Assembly: GCA_018266295.1 (NCBI GenBank)
Contig: JAFEAQ010000019.1
Coordinates: forward strand, 1-64,000
Source: Bdellovibrionales bacterium
Lineage (GTDB): Bacteria; Bdellovibrionota; Bdellovibrionia; Bdellovibrionales; Bdellovibrionaceae
DNA: 64,000 nucleotides
Reading direction: 5' to 3'
The position numbers and the translations under genes were made by a program. Below are positions 16,040 to 24,588 of the stretch, piece after piece. Every line of letters starts with the position of its first letter. The first letter of the stretch is position 1. A model generated the notes under the pieces. It saw only the letters and a program-made list of their open reading frames with translations. It searched no databases and was not told where the DNA came from.

Positions 16040-17827
16040 ATGGCTGGTCCTGAAAACAATCACCTGACCAGAAACTGGCTGGTGAAGTCTTCTACTAAGA
16101 TCCTTGGCCCCTTCACTCGTGAAGAGGTGATGGTTCTTTTGACCCGCCGTCAAATTACTATTATCGATGAAGTCCGTCAGCCTGAAGGCCGCTGGAATTA
16201 CATCCGCGACAACCGCTTCTTTAAAGAAGTCGTAAAATCTTTGCGCTACGAACAGGACCATTCACGCGAAGACACAATGACTAGCACGGCGACCATCGGG
16301 ACGAACTCGATTACGAAGACCGAAGCTCCGACAGTGCCGGACGAATTTACACCGACACCGGTGACTCCGGCAAAAGCTCCGCCTCAGCGTCCACAGAAAC
16401 CTGCACTTAAAGATGTGACGCCATTGGCCGGTGACGATGCAGCAACTCCACGACAGCACGCGGGTGCCGCGACAAAAAGCTACGGCACGTTGTCTGATCA
16501 AAGGGTTCAAAGCAAGATTCAAAAACAAAATGTGGTCTTGCGCGGAATCCTTTTCGCGATCGCCGTGGTCGCGATCGTGTTTGTTGGTTTCACATATTTG
16601 CGCAAAGAAAAGAAATCTGATTTGAATTATGACCAGCTTATTAGCTCAGCTCTTCGTTATAAAGAGATGGGCTTGTATCAGCTGGCTTTGCAGAACTATA
16701 AAAAAGCCGCCAGTATTCACGAGCCGGATCTTGAAAGCCAGTTCCGCATGGTGTTTTTGTTGATCAACGAAGACCGCCAAAGTTTGAACGGCCGCCGTGT
16801 GATCGAGCGCGCGCTCTTGAAAGAAGGCCGCACTCGTAACGAGATTATTGATGCGCATCTGGGCATGGCTCTGTCTTATATGATGGAAGGTGACCTTCGC
16901 CAGGCTGAAGAGTATCTGCAAAAAACTCTTGGTTATGATCCAAATAATGAAACGGCTAAGATTAATCAAGCGGTGATTCTTCTTAAAAAGGGCAACTACG
17001 CTCAGGCGCTCAAAGCGTTTGAAGCTTTGGCCAAGCCGGATACCGCAAATTATCCGTTGATCCTTCTGTGCAAAGCCATGGCCTTGGTGGAAGTTTCAAA
17101 AACCCAACCGGACCAAGATGCAATTCAAAAAACAATTACGGCGATTAAAACTTACAGCGGTAAATCTCACTTCCTGAGAAAAGAACTGTCGCTGATGATG
17201 ATTTACCTTAATCAGCTTTTACAAGATGCCAATGGCATGGTGGAAGCTGTGAATGTCTTCCTCGAAGAGCCGCACGCCTTAAGCCGGTTGTACACGCGTG
17301 ACCTGGGCGTTGATTGGCGCAATAGCGAGTGGGATTACCTTGAGCGCTATTGCTCTGAGCTCTATAGCTCGGGCAAAGGCCCTGCAAGTATGAAAGCGGT
17401 TCGTGCCGTCTGCTTGATTGAAAGCAACCGTGACATGGAAGCCGTGAAGTTCTTGGATGAGTCCTTGGCGCAGGGACCGAAGCAGCTAACAAGCTTGCAG
17501 GCCCAAGCTCAGTATTTATCGAAACTGGGCCGTTTGAACGAAGCTCAGTTATTGTTCCAAAACACCGAATTCAAACAAGACCGCTTAGCACTTTATGTTC
17601 AAGGTGAGGCATGTTTGAAATCCAAAGACTTAGCGTGTGCAGAAGCCGCGTATAAGATTCTGGCAGAGCGTGATTTCGGGGATGTTCTTGCCCACTACGG
17701 ACTCGCTCAGATTGCCGATATCCGTAAAGATAAAATCCGCATGCAAGCAGAGGTCAAAGCGGGCTTCGAGGCCGAAAGCAATTTCGCGCCACTCATCGAA
17801 CTCCGTGATCAAATGGAGTCGCCATGA
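16040..17827 (+). CDS. GYF-domain / single-TM / TPR-repeat protein
   Basis: 595 residues. A GYF-type domain (DUF4339-like, about residues 12-70: 'WLVKSSTKILGPFTREEV', 'GRWNYIRDN') comes first, then a Pro/Thr-rich linker. One TM segment lies near 172-190 ('GILFAIAVVAIVFVGFTYL'), followed by about 400 residues of helical TPR-like repeats ('YKEMGLYQLALQNYKKAAS', 'AEEYLQKTLGYDPNNETAK', 'KGNYAQALKAFEALAKPD'). The predicted topology is GYF inside and TPRs in the periplasm. GYF domains bind Pro-rich peptides, and the Pro-rich tail of the kinase-like protein of the same operon is a possible partner; this is speculation. RBS AGGAAA lies before the ATG, ten bases after mlaD. It overlaps the next gene by four bases. 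Confidence 0.8.
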   Translation: MAGPENNHLTRNWLVKSSTKILGPFTREEVMVLLTRRQITIIDEVRQPEGRWNYIRDNRFFKEVVKSLRYEQDHSREDTMTSTATIGTNSITKTEAPTVPDEFTPTPVTPAKAPPQRPQKPALKDVTPLAGDDAATPRQHAGAATKSYGTLSDQRVQSKIQKQNVVLRGILFAIAVVAIVFVGFTYLRKEKKSDLNYDQLISSALRYKEMGLYQLALQNYKKAASIHEPDLESQFRMVFLLINEDRQSLNGRRVIERALLKEGRTRNEIIDAHLGMALSYMMEGDLRQAEEYLQKTLGYDPNNETAKINQAVILLKKGNYAQALKAFEALAKPDTANYPLILLCKAMALVEVSKTQPDQDAIQKTITAIKTYSGKSHFLRKELSLMMIYLNQLLQDANGMVEAVNVFLEEPHALSRLYTRDLGVDWRNSEWDYLERYCSELYSSGKGPASMKAVRAVCLIESNRDMEAVKFLDESLAQGPKQLTSLQAQAQYLSKLGRLNEAQLLFQNTEFKQDRLALYVQGEACLKSKDLACAEAAYKILAERDFGDVLAHYGLAQIADIRKDKIRMQAEVKAGFEAESNFAPLIELRDQMESP

Positions 17828-18471
17828 AATGGGCGGTCCTCTCTTTAGCAGTTCTTGCCGCCGCTTGTACAAAGCCAACGAGCTTCCGCACAGAGAATGC
17901 TGAGCAGGTAAAGATCGAAGATCTGCCTTCAGACTTTAAAATGCCTGCGGCGATCTGGGATATCGTTGAAAAGTCCCCTGATGCCAAGGCAACTGCTGAA
18001 GCAAGCAACGCCGGTATTTTCTATTCGACAGCCAAAGTCTTTTTGACAGAAAAGAATCCAGGTATTTTGCGTAGCCCTGCTTATGAAATTGAGCTCCCTC
18101 GGGGCGGTGGCAGTATCGATTTGGCGAAGTATCTGAGTGGTGATCAAGGCAGTTTCTATGTCGGATTTGAGCTTCCGGAAGAAATCACTGCAGGAACTAA
18201 TTTTAAAGCCATCTATATCAGTGATGCCCGTAAGCGCAAATTGGATGAACGCGTTTTCGGCGCAGGCTGCAGCCAGTATTTTGATATTACTCCGAAGTTT
18301 TTGCAGATGATGAAAGGTGAGGGCATCAAAGCCAACACCACTCGACAGCGTCATGTCACGGTGCTGGCCGGTCATTATATTTTCTCTGCGATGAAAGACA
18401 ATCGCATTTATATTACTCAAGTCACCCTGACAGACAGCCGGTACAAGAACTTACTTTGCGAGGCTCAGTAA
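17824..18471 (+). CDS. Lipoprotein of unknown function in the mla operon
   Basis: 215 residues. A lipoprotein signal with lipobox 'LAAAC' puts the lipidated Cys near residue 15. The mature protein is beta-rich with a Gly/Asp patch ('ELPRGGGSIDLAKYLSGDQG') and two further cysteines (in 'GAGCSQYFD' and 'LLCEAQ') that could pair in the periplasm. I do not recognise the family. The ATG overlaps the stop of the GYF/TPR gene by four bases and its stop overlaps the YhaM-type gene by one base, so it is an embedded operon member and may act with the Mla bridge or the TPR protein in the periplasm. Confidence 0.78.
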   Translation: MKWAVLSLAVLAAACTKPTSFRTENAEQVKIEDLPSDFKMPAAIWDIVEKSPDAKATAEASNAGIFYSTAKVFLTEKNPGILRSPAYEIELPRGGGSIDLAKYLSGDQGSFYVGFELPEEITAGTNFKAIYISDARKRKLDERVFGAGCSQYFDITPKFLQMMKGEGIKANTTRQRHVTVLAGHYIFSAMKDNRIYITQVTLTDSRYKNLLCEAQ

Positions 18472-19433
18472 TGGATAAGCAGAACGTCCGCGACTTAAAA
18501 GACAAAGACAACGTCGACAGTCTTTTCTTGGTAAAAGAGAAGAACCTCGGCATGGGAAAAAACGGCCGTCCTTTCATGAGTATCGTGATCGGCGATCAGA
18601 CAGGATCGATCGATGGGCGTGTTTGGGACCGCGTTGAAGAGCTCAACCGCGAGTTTGAAGCCGGCGATGTTGTTCGCGTGAAGGGACTTATTCAAATTTT
18701 CCAAGGGCGTAAGCAGCTCATCGTTCATCGTGTGGAAAAGCCGGATCAAAGCACGATTCAAGTCGCAGACTATATTCCGAACTCAGGAAAAAACGCCGAC
18801 GACATGTTCATGGAGCTTCTCACCATTGTGCGCTCCATGAAGAATGAGCATCTGCGCCAGCTCACGTTGGATGTGATCGAAGATCCTGAGATCAAGCCGC
18901 TCTTCATGCAAGCGCCGGCTGCAAAAACGATCCATCATGCTTGGCGCGGCGGTTTGTTGGAACACATCCTATCGATTTCAAAAATCATGGAGTTCTTGGC
19001 GACTCACTATGATTTCCTCAACAGAGATTTGCTGATTTTTGGCGCGATCTTTCATGACATCGGCAAAGTATGGGAACTTTCTTACGAGGGCTCGCTCGGC
19101 TATACCGACAAAGGCCGCTTGCTTGGGCATATGCAACTCGCCTGTGAACTCGTCGATAAAAAAGCTGCGCGCATCTTAGGATTTCCGGACGACCTCAAAG
19201 ATATGTGCAAGCACATTATTTTAAGTCATCACGGTAAACTGGAATACGGTTCTCCGAAGCGTCCTAAGTTTATGGAGGCCATGCTTGTGGCGATGGTGGA
19301 CGACCTTGATAGTAAAATGAATACCATCCAGACATTTATTGAATCTGAACGCAATCTAGGGGATAAGTGGTCACGTTATCACGAGCTCTTTGATCGTTAC
19401 TTTATGTTGGATAATTTGAAAGAGCGTTTCTAA
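18471..19433 (+). CDS. YhaM-type 3'-5' exoribonuclease (OB fold + HD domain)
   Basis: 320 residues, matching the YhaM/CBF1 family (about 310). An N-terminal OB-fold (residues 10-95, 'VIGDQTGSIDGRVWDRVEE') binds nucleic acid. A C-terminal HD domain (about 150-300) has 'HHAWRGGLLEHILSI', the metal-binding 'GAIFHDIGKVWELSY', and 'CKHIILSHHGKLEYG'. Family members trim RNA and some DNA 3' ends with Mn2+ or Co2+. The ATG shares a base with the upstream TAA; a frame extending to 18456 starts inside the lipoprotein gene and is not needed. RNA turnover inside a lipid/cell-wall operon is odd and may reflect growth-linked expression only. Confidence 0.9.
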   Translation: MDKQNVRDLKDKDNVDSLFLVKEKNLGMGKNGRPFMSIVIGDQTGSIDGRVWDRVEELNREFEAGDVVRVKGLIQIFQGRKQLIVHRVEKPDQSTIQVADYIPNSGKNADDMFMELLTIVRSMKNEHLRQLTLDVIEDPEIKPLFMQAPAAKTIHHAWRGGLLEHILSISKIMEFLATHYDFLNRDLLIFGAIFHDIGKVWELSYEGSLGYTDKGRLLGHMQLACELVDKKAARILGFPDDLKDMCKHIILSHHGKLEYGSPKRPKFMEAMLVAMVDDLDSKMNTIQTFIESERNLGDKWSRYHELFDRYFMLDNLKERF

Positions 19434-19445
19434 GAAGGACATCCC

Positions 19446-19958
19446 GTGGGCAGAGTTCTGGAACTTCTCAAAACCTACAAGACATATGATCCGGCGGCGA
19501 AATCGTTGCTGGAGATCGCCTTGTTGTATCCAGGCCCGCGTGCCCTTTTCTTCCATCGTATTGCCCATCTGTTTTATGATCTGAAACTTTTCTTCATTGC
19601 TCGTTTAATGGCCGAAATCGGCCGTTTCGTGACGGGGATTGAAATTCATCCAGGAGCCACCATCGGCCGCCGTTTGGTCATTGATCACGGCATGGGCGTT
19701 GTGATCGGTGAAACAGCCATCGTTGGTGACGATTGCATCATCTTTCATGGTGTAACGTTGGGAGGAGTGAAGTTTGATCCAGTCAAACGCCATCCGACTG
19801 TCGGCAACAAAGTGCTTATCGGAACTGGCGCAAAGATTTTAGGTCCTATTACTCTCGGAGAGGGCTGCCGTATCGGCGCCAATGCGGTGGTCTTTAAAGA
19901 CGTGGCCCCGGGGACTGTGATTGTTGGCCCGACTTCTTCTGTTCTTGAGAAAAAGTAG
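19446..19958 (+). CDS. cysE: Serine O-acetyltransferase, short form
   Basis: 170 residues against about 270 in E. coli; the N-terminal helical domain is mostly missing, as in other short CysE forms. The enzyme acetylates L-serine for cysteine synthesis. The left-handed beta-helix with hexapeptide repeats is clear ('IHPGATIGRRLVIDHGMGVV', 'IVGDDCIIFHGVTLGG'), as are the catalytic 'DH' and the C-terminal 'VIVGPTSSV'. The start is GTG after AGGACATCCC. It is the last gene of the operon. Its final 65 bases also code, on the other strand, for the tail of the response regulator. A general acetyltransferase of the same fold is the alternative. Confidence 0.85.
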   Translation: MGRVLELLKTYKTYDPAAKSLLEIALLYPGPRALFFHRIAHLFYDLKLFFIARLMAEIGRFVTGIEIHPGATIGRRLVIDHGMGVVIGETAIVGDDCIIFHGVTLGGVKFDPVKRHPTVGNKVLIGTGAKILGPITLGEGCRIGANAVVFKDVAPGTVIVGPTSSVLEKK

Positions 19959-20655
19959 ATTCCGCAATCAGAATTCTCATTCCCACTTTATTCACCGACT
20001 TAATTTTGCCGTTAAACTCAGCGAGTTTTTTCTTTAAATTATAGAGCTGCGTATCGAGGCGGCCGGAACTTGCCAGATCTGGTCCCCAAACATGTTCATA
20101 GATCTCAGAGCGCGCCACCACTTGGCGGGGAGTGCTTAGCAAAAAATGTAATATTTTATACTCAAGCTGTGTCAGTGGAACGGACTTGCCATTGACGATC
20201 GCACTCTCTGAGCCAGGATAGAGGCTTAAGTTTCCAATATGAATGCTGAGATCCGGTAAAATGCGACGACGGTTTTGAATATGCATCTGACACTTCTGCA
20301 AAAGGTCCTGGTTGTCCACGGGGCGGGTCAGGAAGTCCGCAGCACCAATTTCAAAAGCGTTCAGGCGATGATCGTAAGACTTTGTATCTGCGATGAACAC
20401 CGAGGGAATCAGCGCATAACTCGGGTTTTGCGTCATCTGCTTGTAAACTAAGATACCGCTCATATCTGTGACAGAATAGTCGACGAGGATTAAGTCATAG
20501 TCGGATTCGGAGATGTCAGTAAAGCTTATTGCCGTAAAGATCTGCGCAACATGCTCCCGCAGAAGCTGGCAGAAGTCGCTCAGTTTCTGTCTTTTTCCAT
20601 GCAAAATAAGAACTTTGGAATTTTTTAAGGAGCTCAACTCCGTCCCCGTCATCAT
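19894..20655 (-). CDS. Atypical OmpR-family response regulator
   Basis: 253 residues. A receiver-like domain (about 12-130) and an OmpR/PhoB winged-helix DNA-binding domain (about 135-232, 'PLTQLEYKILHFLLSTPRQV', 'IYEHVWG'). The phosphorylated Asp seems present in 'LILVDYSVTDMSG', but the acidic pair at the first strand is replaced ('VLILHGKRQK') and the conserved Lys is Arg ('FLTRPVD'). Such receivers often work without standard phosphorylation. No kinase gene is adjacent in the same direction. The last 21 residues ('SQEQKKSGQQSQSPGPRL' region) are low-complexity and lie antisense to the cysE 3' end. It might regulate the divergent porin at 20869, which is an inference from position. Confidence 0.85.
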   Translation of the reverse strand: MMTGTELSSLKNSKVLILHGKRQKLSDFCQLLREHVAQIFTAISFTDISESDYDLILVDYSVTDMSGILVYKQMTQNPSYALIPSVFIADTKSYDHRLNAFEIGAADFLTRPVDNQDLLQKCQMHIQNRRRILPDLSIHIGNLSLYPGSESAIVNGKSVPLTQLEYKILHFLLSTPRQVVARSEIYEHVWGPDLASSGRLDTQLYNLKKKLAEFNGKIKSVNKVGMRILIAESTFSQEQKKSGQQSQSPGPRL

Positions 20656-20868
20656 TATAAATCATCCTTGTTTATAATATAAATACAGGTAAGTTTTATT
20701 TCTTTCAACCTTTTGATGACGAATCTGTCGCAGGGCGCGGAACCCCGTCGTCTAGGACCTGGGATGCTCCATTGGAAGATCGTCCAGATTAGGTCTTTAA
20801 CAGAGGATTTCTCTACTCAAGGCGCTTGAAAATCCAAACACTAAAAGCAGATCTAAAAGGGGAGTCTT

Positions 20869-21957
20869 TTGAAAAAGTTAATAATTTCAACAACATTGTG
20901 TTTGATGTCTTTTGCGGCCCATGCGGAGTTTACACCATATGCTTCGATTCTTGTCGGTGTTGAAAACGGTCAAAGTTTCAATCAGGGCACGGTTTTGCTG
21001 ACGAATGGACAACTGCAGAACGCGACGCTGATTGAAGACTATGGCAGTTTTATCGGCTTCCGAGGCCACGAGGCCATTGATGATCATCTGCATTTTGATT
21101 GGCAGATTGAACAATATATTACGATGGATAATAGCGGCTTTGTTACTGACAAGAACACCTTGGTCAATAAAGACAGCTGGCTTGGCATTCAGGGGAATTT
21201 TGGGTCCCTCAAGCTGGGACGTATTTCCCTCTTGCCTAAGAGTGACATGGAGTACGTGGATCCTTGGGAGTATGACGGCAAAAGCGTGAATGGTTTGTCG
21301 GAGTTTTCTCGTTTGGACAATCGTCTCAACAATGCGGTCAAATACGAAACTCCTGGCTATTTCGGAACAAAACTTGTGGTGCTCTATTCTCCGGATGAAA
21401 AGAAAGATGCAAGCGGTAAAGCACAAGACACGGTGAACGCGGCTTTGATGTATAAGGACGCGACTTATTTTGTTGGCTACAGTTACTATCTGAAGAACAA
21501 CACCAATAGCGGTAAAGACGCCGATGTTTGGCACCGCGCTGAGATTGCTTTCGATCAGCAGATCTTCATGGTGGCGTTCGGCTATCAGACCGTCAAAGGT
21601 TATACGACAAACTTTGCTTACAACTCGGCCGCTTACAAAGCGCAAACAGGAGTGGATCTTTCAGCGGGCACGTACGAGATTCAAGGAACTGAATACTCTG
21701 CAACTTTGAACTACACATTCCAAGAAAAGCTCAACTACCGTATCAGCTATGCACAAGGTACGGACATGAAGATCAACGGCGTGGATGCGCCGGACACAGG
21801 TTATACTCACGTTGTTGTCGGAGTGAACTACCGCACCTCTGAGAAATCAAAAATCTTCTTGGATTACGGTCAGACAAACTGGAAAGGCAAATACAACGGC
21901 ACCGACGACAAAATCGTCGAAAACAGCGCCGCCCTCGGCATCAGCCTCGATATTTAA
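20869..21957 (+). CDS. Outer-membrane porin
   Basis: 362 residues. A signal peptide ends 'AHA' near residue 19; the mature protein starts 'EFTPYASILVGVE' and has the alternating strands of general porins, such as 'FIGFRGHEAIDDHLHFDWQI', 'WLGIQGNFGSLKLGR' (typical of the Gram-negative porin family) and 'TYFVGYSYYL'. Loop 3-like 'YVDPWEYDGKSVNGLSEF' follows the fourth strand pair. It probably forms a trimeric diffusion channel. The start is TTG with AAGGGGAG five bases upstream. The last residue is Ile instead of the usual Phe, which is slightly unusual. It stands alone, divergent from the response regulator across 213 gene-free bases. Confidence 0.88.
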   Translation: MKKLIISTTLCLMSFAAHAEFTPYASILVGVENGQSFNQGTVLLTNGQLQNATLIEDYGSFIGFRGHEAIDDHLHFDWQIEQYITMDNSGFVTDKNTLVNKDSWLGIQGNFGSLKLGRISLLPKSDMEYVDPWEYDGKSVNGLSEFSRLDNRLNNAVKYETPGYFGTKLVVLYSPDEKKDASGKAQDTVNAALMYKDATYFVGYSYYLKNNTNSGKDADVWHRAEIAFDQQIFMVAFGYQTVKGYTTNFAYNSAAYKAQTGVDLSAGTYEIQGTEYSATLNYTFQEKLNYRISYAQGTDMKINGVDAPDTGYTHVVVGVNYRTSEKSKIFLDYGQTNWKGKYNGTDDKIVENSAALGISLDI

Positions 21958-21960
21958 AAA

Positions 21961-22012
21961 GTGCCAGGTCCTCTTTCCGGACTCGGCGCGACAAGAAACA
22001 GGGCCTGGCACC
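21961..22012. repeat. REP-like inverted repeat between convergent genes
   Basis: The arm GTGCCAGGTCCTCTTTC (21961-21977) and the reverse complement of GAAACAGGGCCTGGCAC (21995-22011) differ at only two positions, with about 17 bases between them. It lies exactly between the porin and hrpB stop codons. A half-site with the same core plus TTTCCGGAC occurs at 59342. It could end transcription or protect 3' ends. Similar GTGCCAGG/CCTGGCAC palindromes are known as REP-type elements moved by RAYT transposases; no such gene is in this window. Confidence 0.7.
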
Positions 22013-24579
22013 TATTTAACAGGGCGGCCCTTTGATACGGCTTGGGCGGTGAGAGGGTCTTCTGGCCAGGAGTGCTTCGGATAGCGCGTTCGCAGCTCTT
22101 TGCGGACTTCAGGATAGCCATTCTGCCAAAAACTTTCGAGATCGCTAGTGACTTGCATCGGACGGTAATTCGGTCCGAGGAGTTGCAATGTCAAAGCCTG
22201 CGCTCCTCCCAGCAATTTTGGCGTTTCTGTCCAGCCAAAGACCTCTTGAATGCGCACTTCCATGTAAGGATCGCGGTCCACGGGATAATGAACCCGGAGC
22301 GAATTTCCACTCGGCACTTTCAGTTTTGCCGGCACTTCGGATTTCAGAAAATTCACGATCTCGGAGGCGAGGAGTGTTTCAAAGAAATAAATCAGATCCT
22401 TATGGGCGACGGTTTTAAAATCACGCTCTCCGCTGGCGGCCATGGCAAAGGCTTCGCGCTTTTGCTCGTCCGAGATGGGCATTTTATCATCAAGGCGTTC
22501 AAGCTCTTCGCGAATTCTGTCTTGAGTGATTTTTTCGCGGGCGCGGATTAAGAATCCCAAGCGGTCGAACCAATCCGCAAGGGCTTCATTTTCTTTCAGC
22601 ACAAGCTCCCATTCTTGAGTGAGAACCTCGGGCAGATGCTCGGCCACATCTGTCGCTGAAGCAATCGCAATGCTGCCTTCTTCGAGCGGCAAATCGCGGA
22701 AGTGCTTGCCTTCGCGCGCATAGAACTGGCCTTTGTCTTTATCAAAGCTGAGATCTTTTTTCTTTTCAATTTGCGGGCCGATTTCTTTAAATAGGAAATC
22801 TTTCGTAAGTCCCGCAGCAAGGCTGACCATGGTTTCTGAACCCTGCGAGGTTTCAACTCCGTCGAGAGCTAAGAAGAACTCACTGTCGCGCACCACACTT
22901 TCAGAGGAAAGCTTCACGCCACGTCCGCCGACCATCAGGGCTTTGTCGCTGCCGCCGCTACGACGTCGGCAAAGGCGATCGGCAAACGACGACAGCAAGA
23001 GCTTCTGCAGAGTCAGTCCCACATCGGCTTTATCCGAAATGTCAGCCGCGCCTTTCGTATAGGATAGAATCTGCTTTGCCGCTTGATCAACGGTCTGTAA
23101 ACCCATGCGGTGGGTATTGCGAGGAGCGCGCCCTGAGCGGGATTGCTCGAGCACCTCGAGGCGAAGCAGAATATCACTCTCAAATTTATCGGCGAGGTAA
23201 TTTTCAGAGCTTTGTTTCAGCATGAAATCGCGTTCTTGCAAAATGGCTGCGACATCAGCACCCAGGCGTGGAATTTTCAACTCCACCGCCGTCAACATCA
23301 GTTTTGCCAATCGCGGTGGCAGCGGCCATTGTAGAATTTTACGACCAAGCTCAGTGATTTGATTTTTAGCATCAATCGCACCCAAGCCCTGCAAATTCTC
23401 AATCGCTTTTTTCAGAGGCAATGGTGCCGGCTTTTCAAACCACGAGAACGAATTAAAATCCGTCACACCTTGAGCGCTTAGGAATAATAAACTTTCGCTG
23501 AGCTCGGCCCGCAAGATCTCGGGAATATCGTGACCGGGCATCGAGCCCTCATCGAGTTTATTCCACATACGAAAGCTCACTCCTGGAAACTGACGGGCCG
23601 AGCGGCCGGCACGCTGCTGAGCCGAAGCGCGGCTGATGCGGTTCATTTCCAAACGAGAAAATCCCGTGCGCAGATCGAATTTCATATTCTTCGCTAGGCC
23701 CGAATCAATCACGCAGGCGACACCATCAACGGTCACAGAGGACTCGGCGATATTCGTCGACAGCAGAATTTTACGGCGCGAAGATTTTTGTAAAGCTTTG
23801 CGCTGTGCCTCGAGCGGCAGGCTGCCGTGCAAAGGCACCAGTTCAATATTTTTTTCGGCGGCCCAGGTCTCTAAGTTCTGTGAAGCTCGGTCGATTTCAC
23901 CAACGCCGGGTAAGAAAACCAGAATATCATGGGGAGTCGTGCGCTCGGCTTCTTTCACCGTGGCAACGAGATTTTCATAAAACTGCGGATTGGTTTGCAG
24001 CAGCTGTGAGTTTTTCTGATACTTGATTTCTAGAGGGAAAAGCTTCCCGGGAACATCCAGCACAGGCGCGCCGCCCAGGTATTGCGAAATTTTCGGCGAA
24101 TCCAATGTTGCTGACATCACAACCAGTTTAATCCCGCTGCCGAGTTCTTGCAGTTCACGCAAAAGTCCCAAGGCCAGATCGACGTGCAGCGAGCGTTCAT
24201 GGAACTCATCGAGAATCACATACTCCACGCCGGCAAGTTCAGGATCCTGCGCGAGCTTTCGTGAAAGCAAAGCTTCGGTTAAAAAGACCAACTTGGTTTT
24301 ATCCGAAGTTTTATTGGCAAAACGCACTTGATAACCGACCTCGTCACCGAGATTCCAGTTCTGCTCTTCGGCTACGCGGTAAGCAGCCGCGATGGCGGCC
24401 ATTCGGCGCGGTTCGAGCACCAAGACTTTTCCTTGAGCATGCTTTGCGAAGTAGGCGGGTAGGCGCGTGGTTTTACCGGCACCGGGTGCCGCCGTGACCA
24501 CGAGGTTTCCGTGGCTCTGAATAGACTTCAGAGCGTCCTCCAGGAAGTCATCTATGGGAAGCGCAAGAAAATCTGACAT
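22012..24579 (-). CDS. hrpB: ATP-dependent RNA helicase HrpB
   Basis: 855 residues, close to the family's 810-840. It is a DEAH-box helicase with the order typical of HrpB: Walker A 'AAPGAGKTTRLPAYF' (about 30-45), 'ILDEFHERSLH' (the HrpB form of the DEAH box), 'VMSATLDS', motif VI 'QRAGRSAR', a helicase-associated HA2 region, and an HrpB C-terminal domain with 'GPNYRPMQVTSDLESFW' and 'RYPKHSWPEDPLTAQA'. Its cellular role is poorly defined; it is linked to RNA processing. The ATG gives an N terminus right before motif Q-like 'LPIDDFLEDALKSI'. It is the last of the minus-strand run following an SDR gene nine bases upstream. Confidence 0.95.
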   Translation of the reverse strand: MSDFLALPIDDFLEDALKSIQSHGNLVVTAAPGAGKTTRLPAYFAKHAQGKVLVLEPRRMAAIAAAYRVAEEQNWNLGDEVGYQVRFANKTSDKTKLVFLTEALLSRKLAQDPELAGVEYVILDEFHERSLHVDLALGLLRELQELGSGIKLVVMSATLDSPKISQYLGGAPVLDVPGKLFPLEIKYQKNSQLLQTNPQFYENLVATVKEAERTTPHDILVFLPGVGEIDRASQNLETWAAEKNIELVPLHGSLPLEAQRKALQKSSRRKILLSTNIAESSVTVDGVACVIDSGLAKNMKFDLRTGFSRLEMNRISRASAQQRAGRSARQFPGVSFRMWNKLDEGSMPGHDIPEILRAELSESLLFLSAQGVTDFNSFSWFEKPAPLPLKKAIENLQGLGAIDAKNQITELGRKILQWPLPPRLAKLMLTAVELKIPRLGADVAAILQERDFMLKQSSENYLADKFESDILLRLEVLEQSRSGRAPRNTHRMGLQTVDQAAKQILSYTKGAADISDKADVGLTLQKLLLSSFADRLCRRRSGGSDKALMVGGRGVKLSSESVVRDSEFFLALDGVETSQGSETMVSLAAGLTKDFLFKEIGPQIEKKKDLSFDKDKGQFYAREGKHFRDLPLEEGSIAIASATDVAEHLPEVLTQEWELVLKENEALADWFDRLGFLIRAREKITQDRIREELERLDDKMPISDEQKREAFAMAASGERDFKTVAHKDLIYFFETLLASEIVNFLKSEVPAKLKVPSGNSLRVHYPVDRDPYMEVRIQEVFGWTETPKLLGGAQALTLQLLGPNYRPMQVTSDLESFWQNGYPEVRKELRTRYPKHSWPEDPLTAQAVSKGRPVK

Positions 24580-24588
24580 CGGCTGTTT

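Noticed and set aside
20656-20868. GC-rich stretch resembling a structured RNA or tRNA-like element before the porin
   Set aside because: No cloverleaf or T-loop sequence could be traced; it is likely just the porin leader and promoter region.
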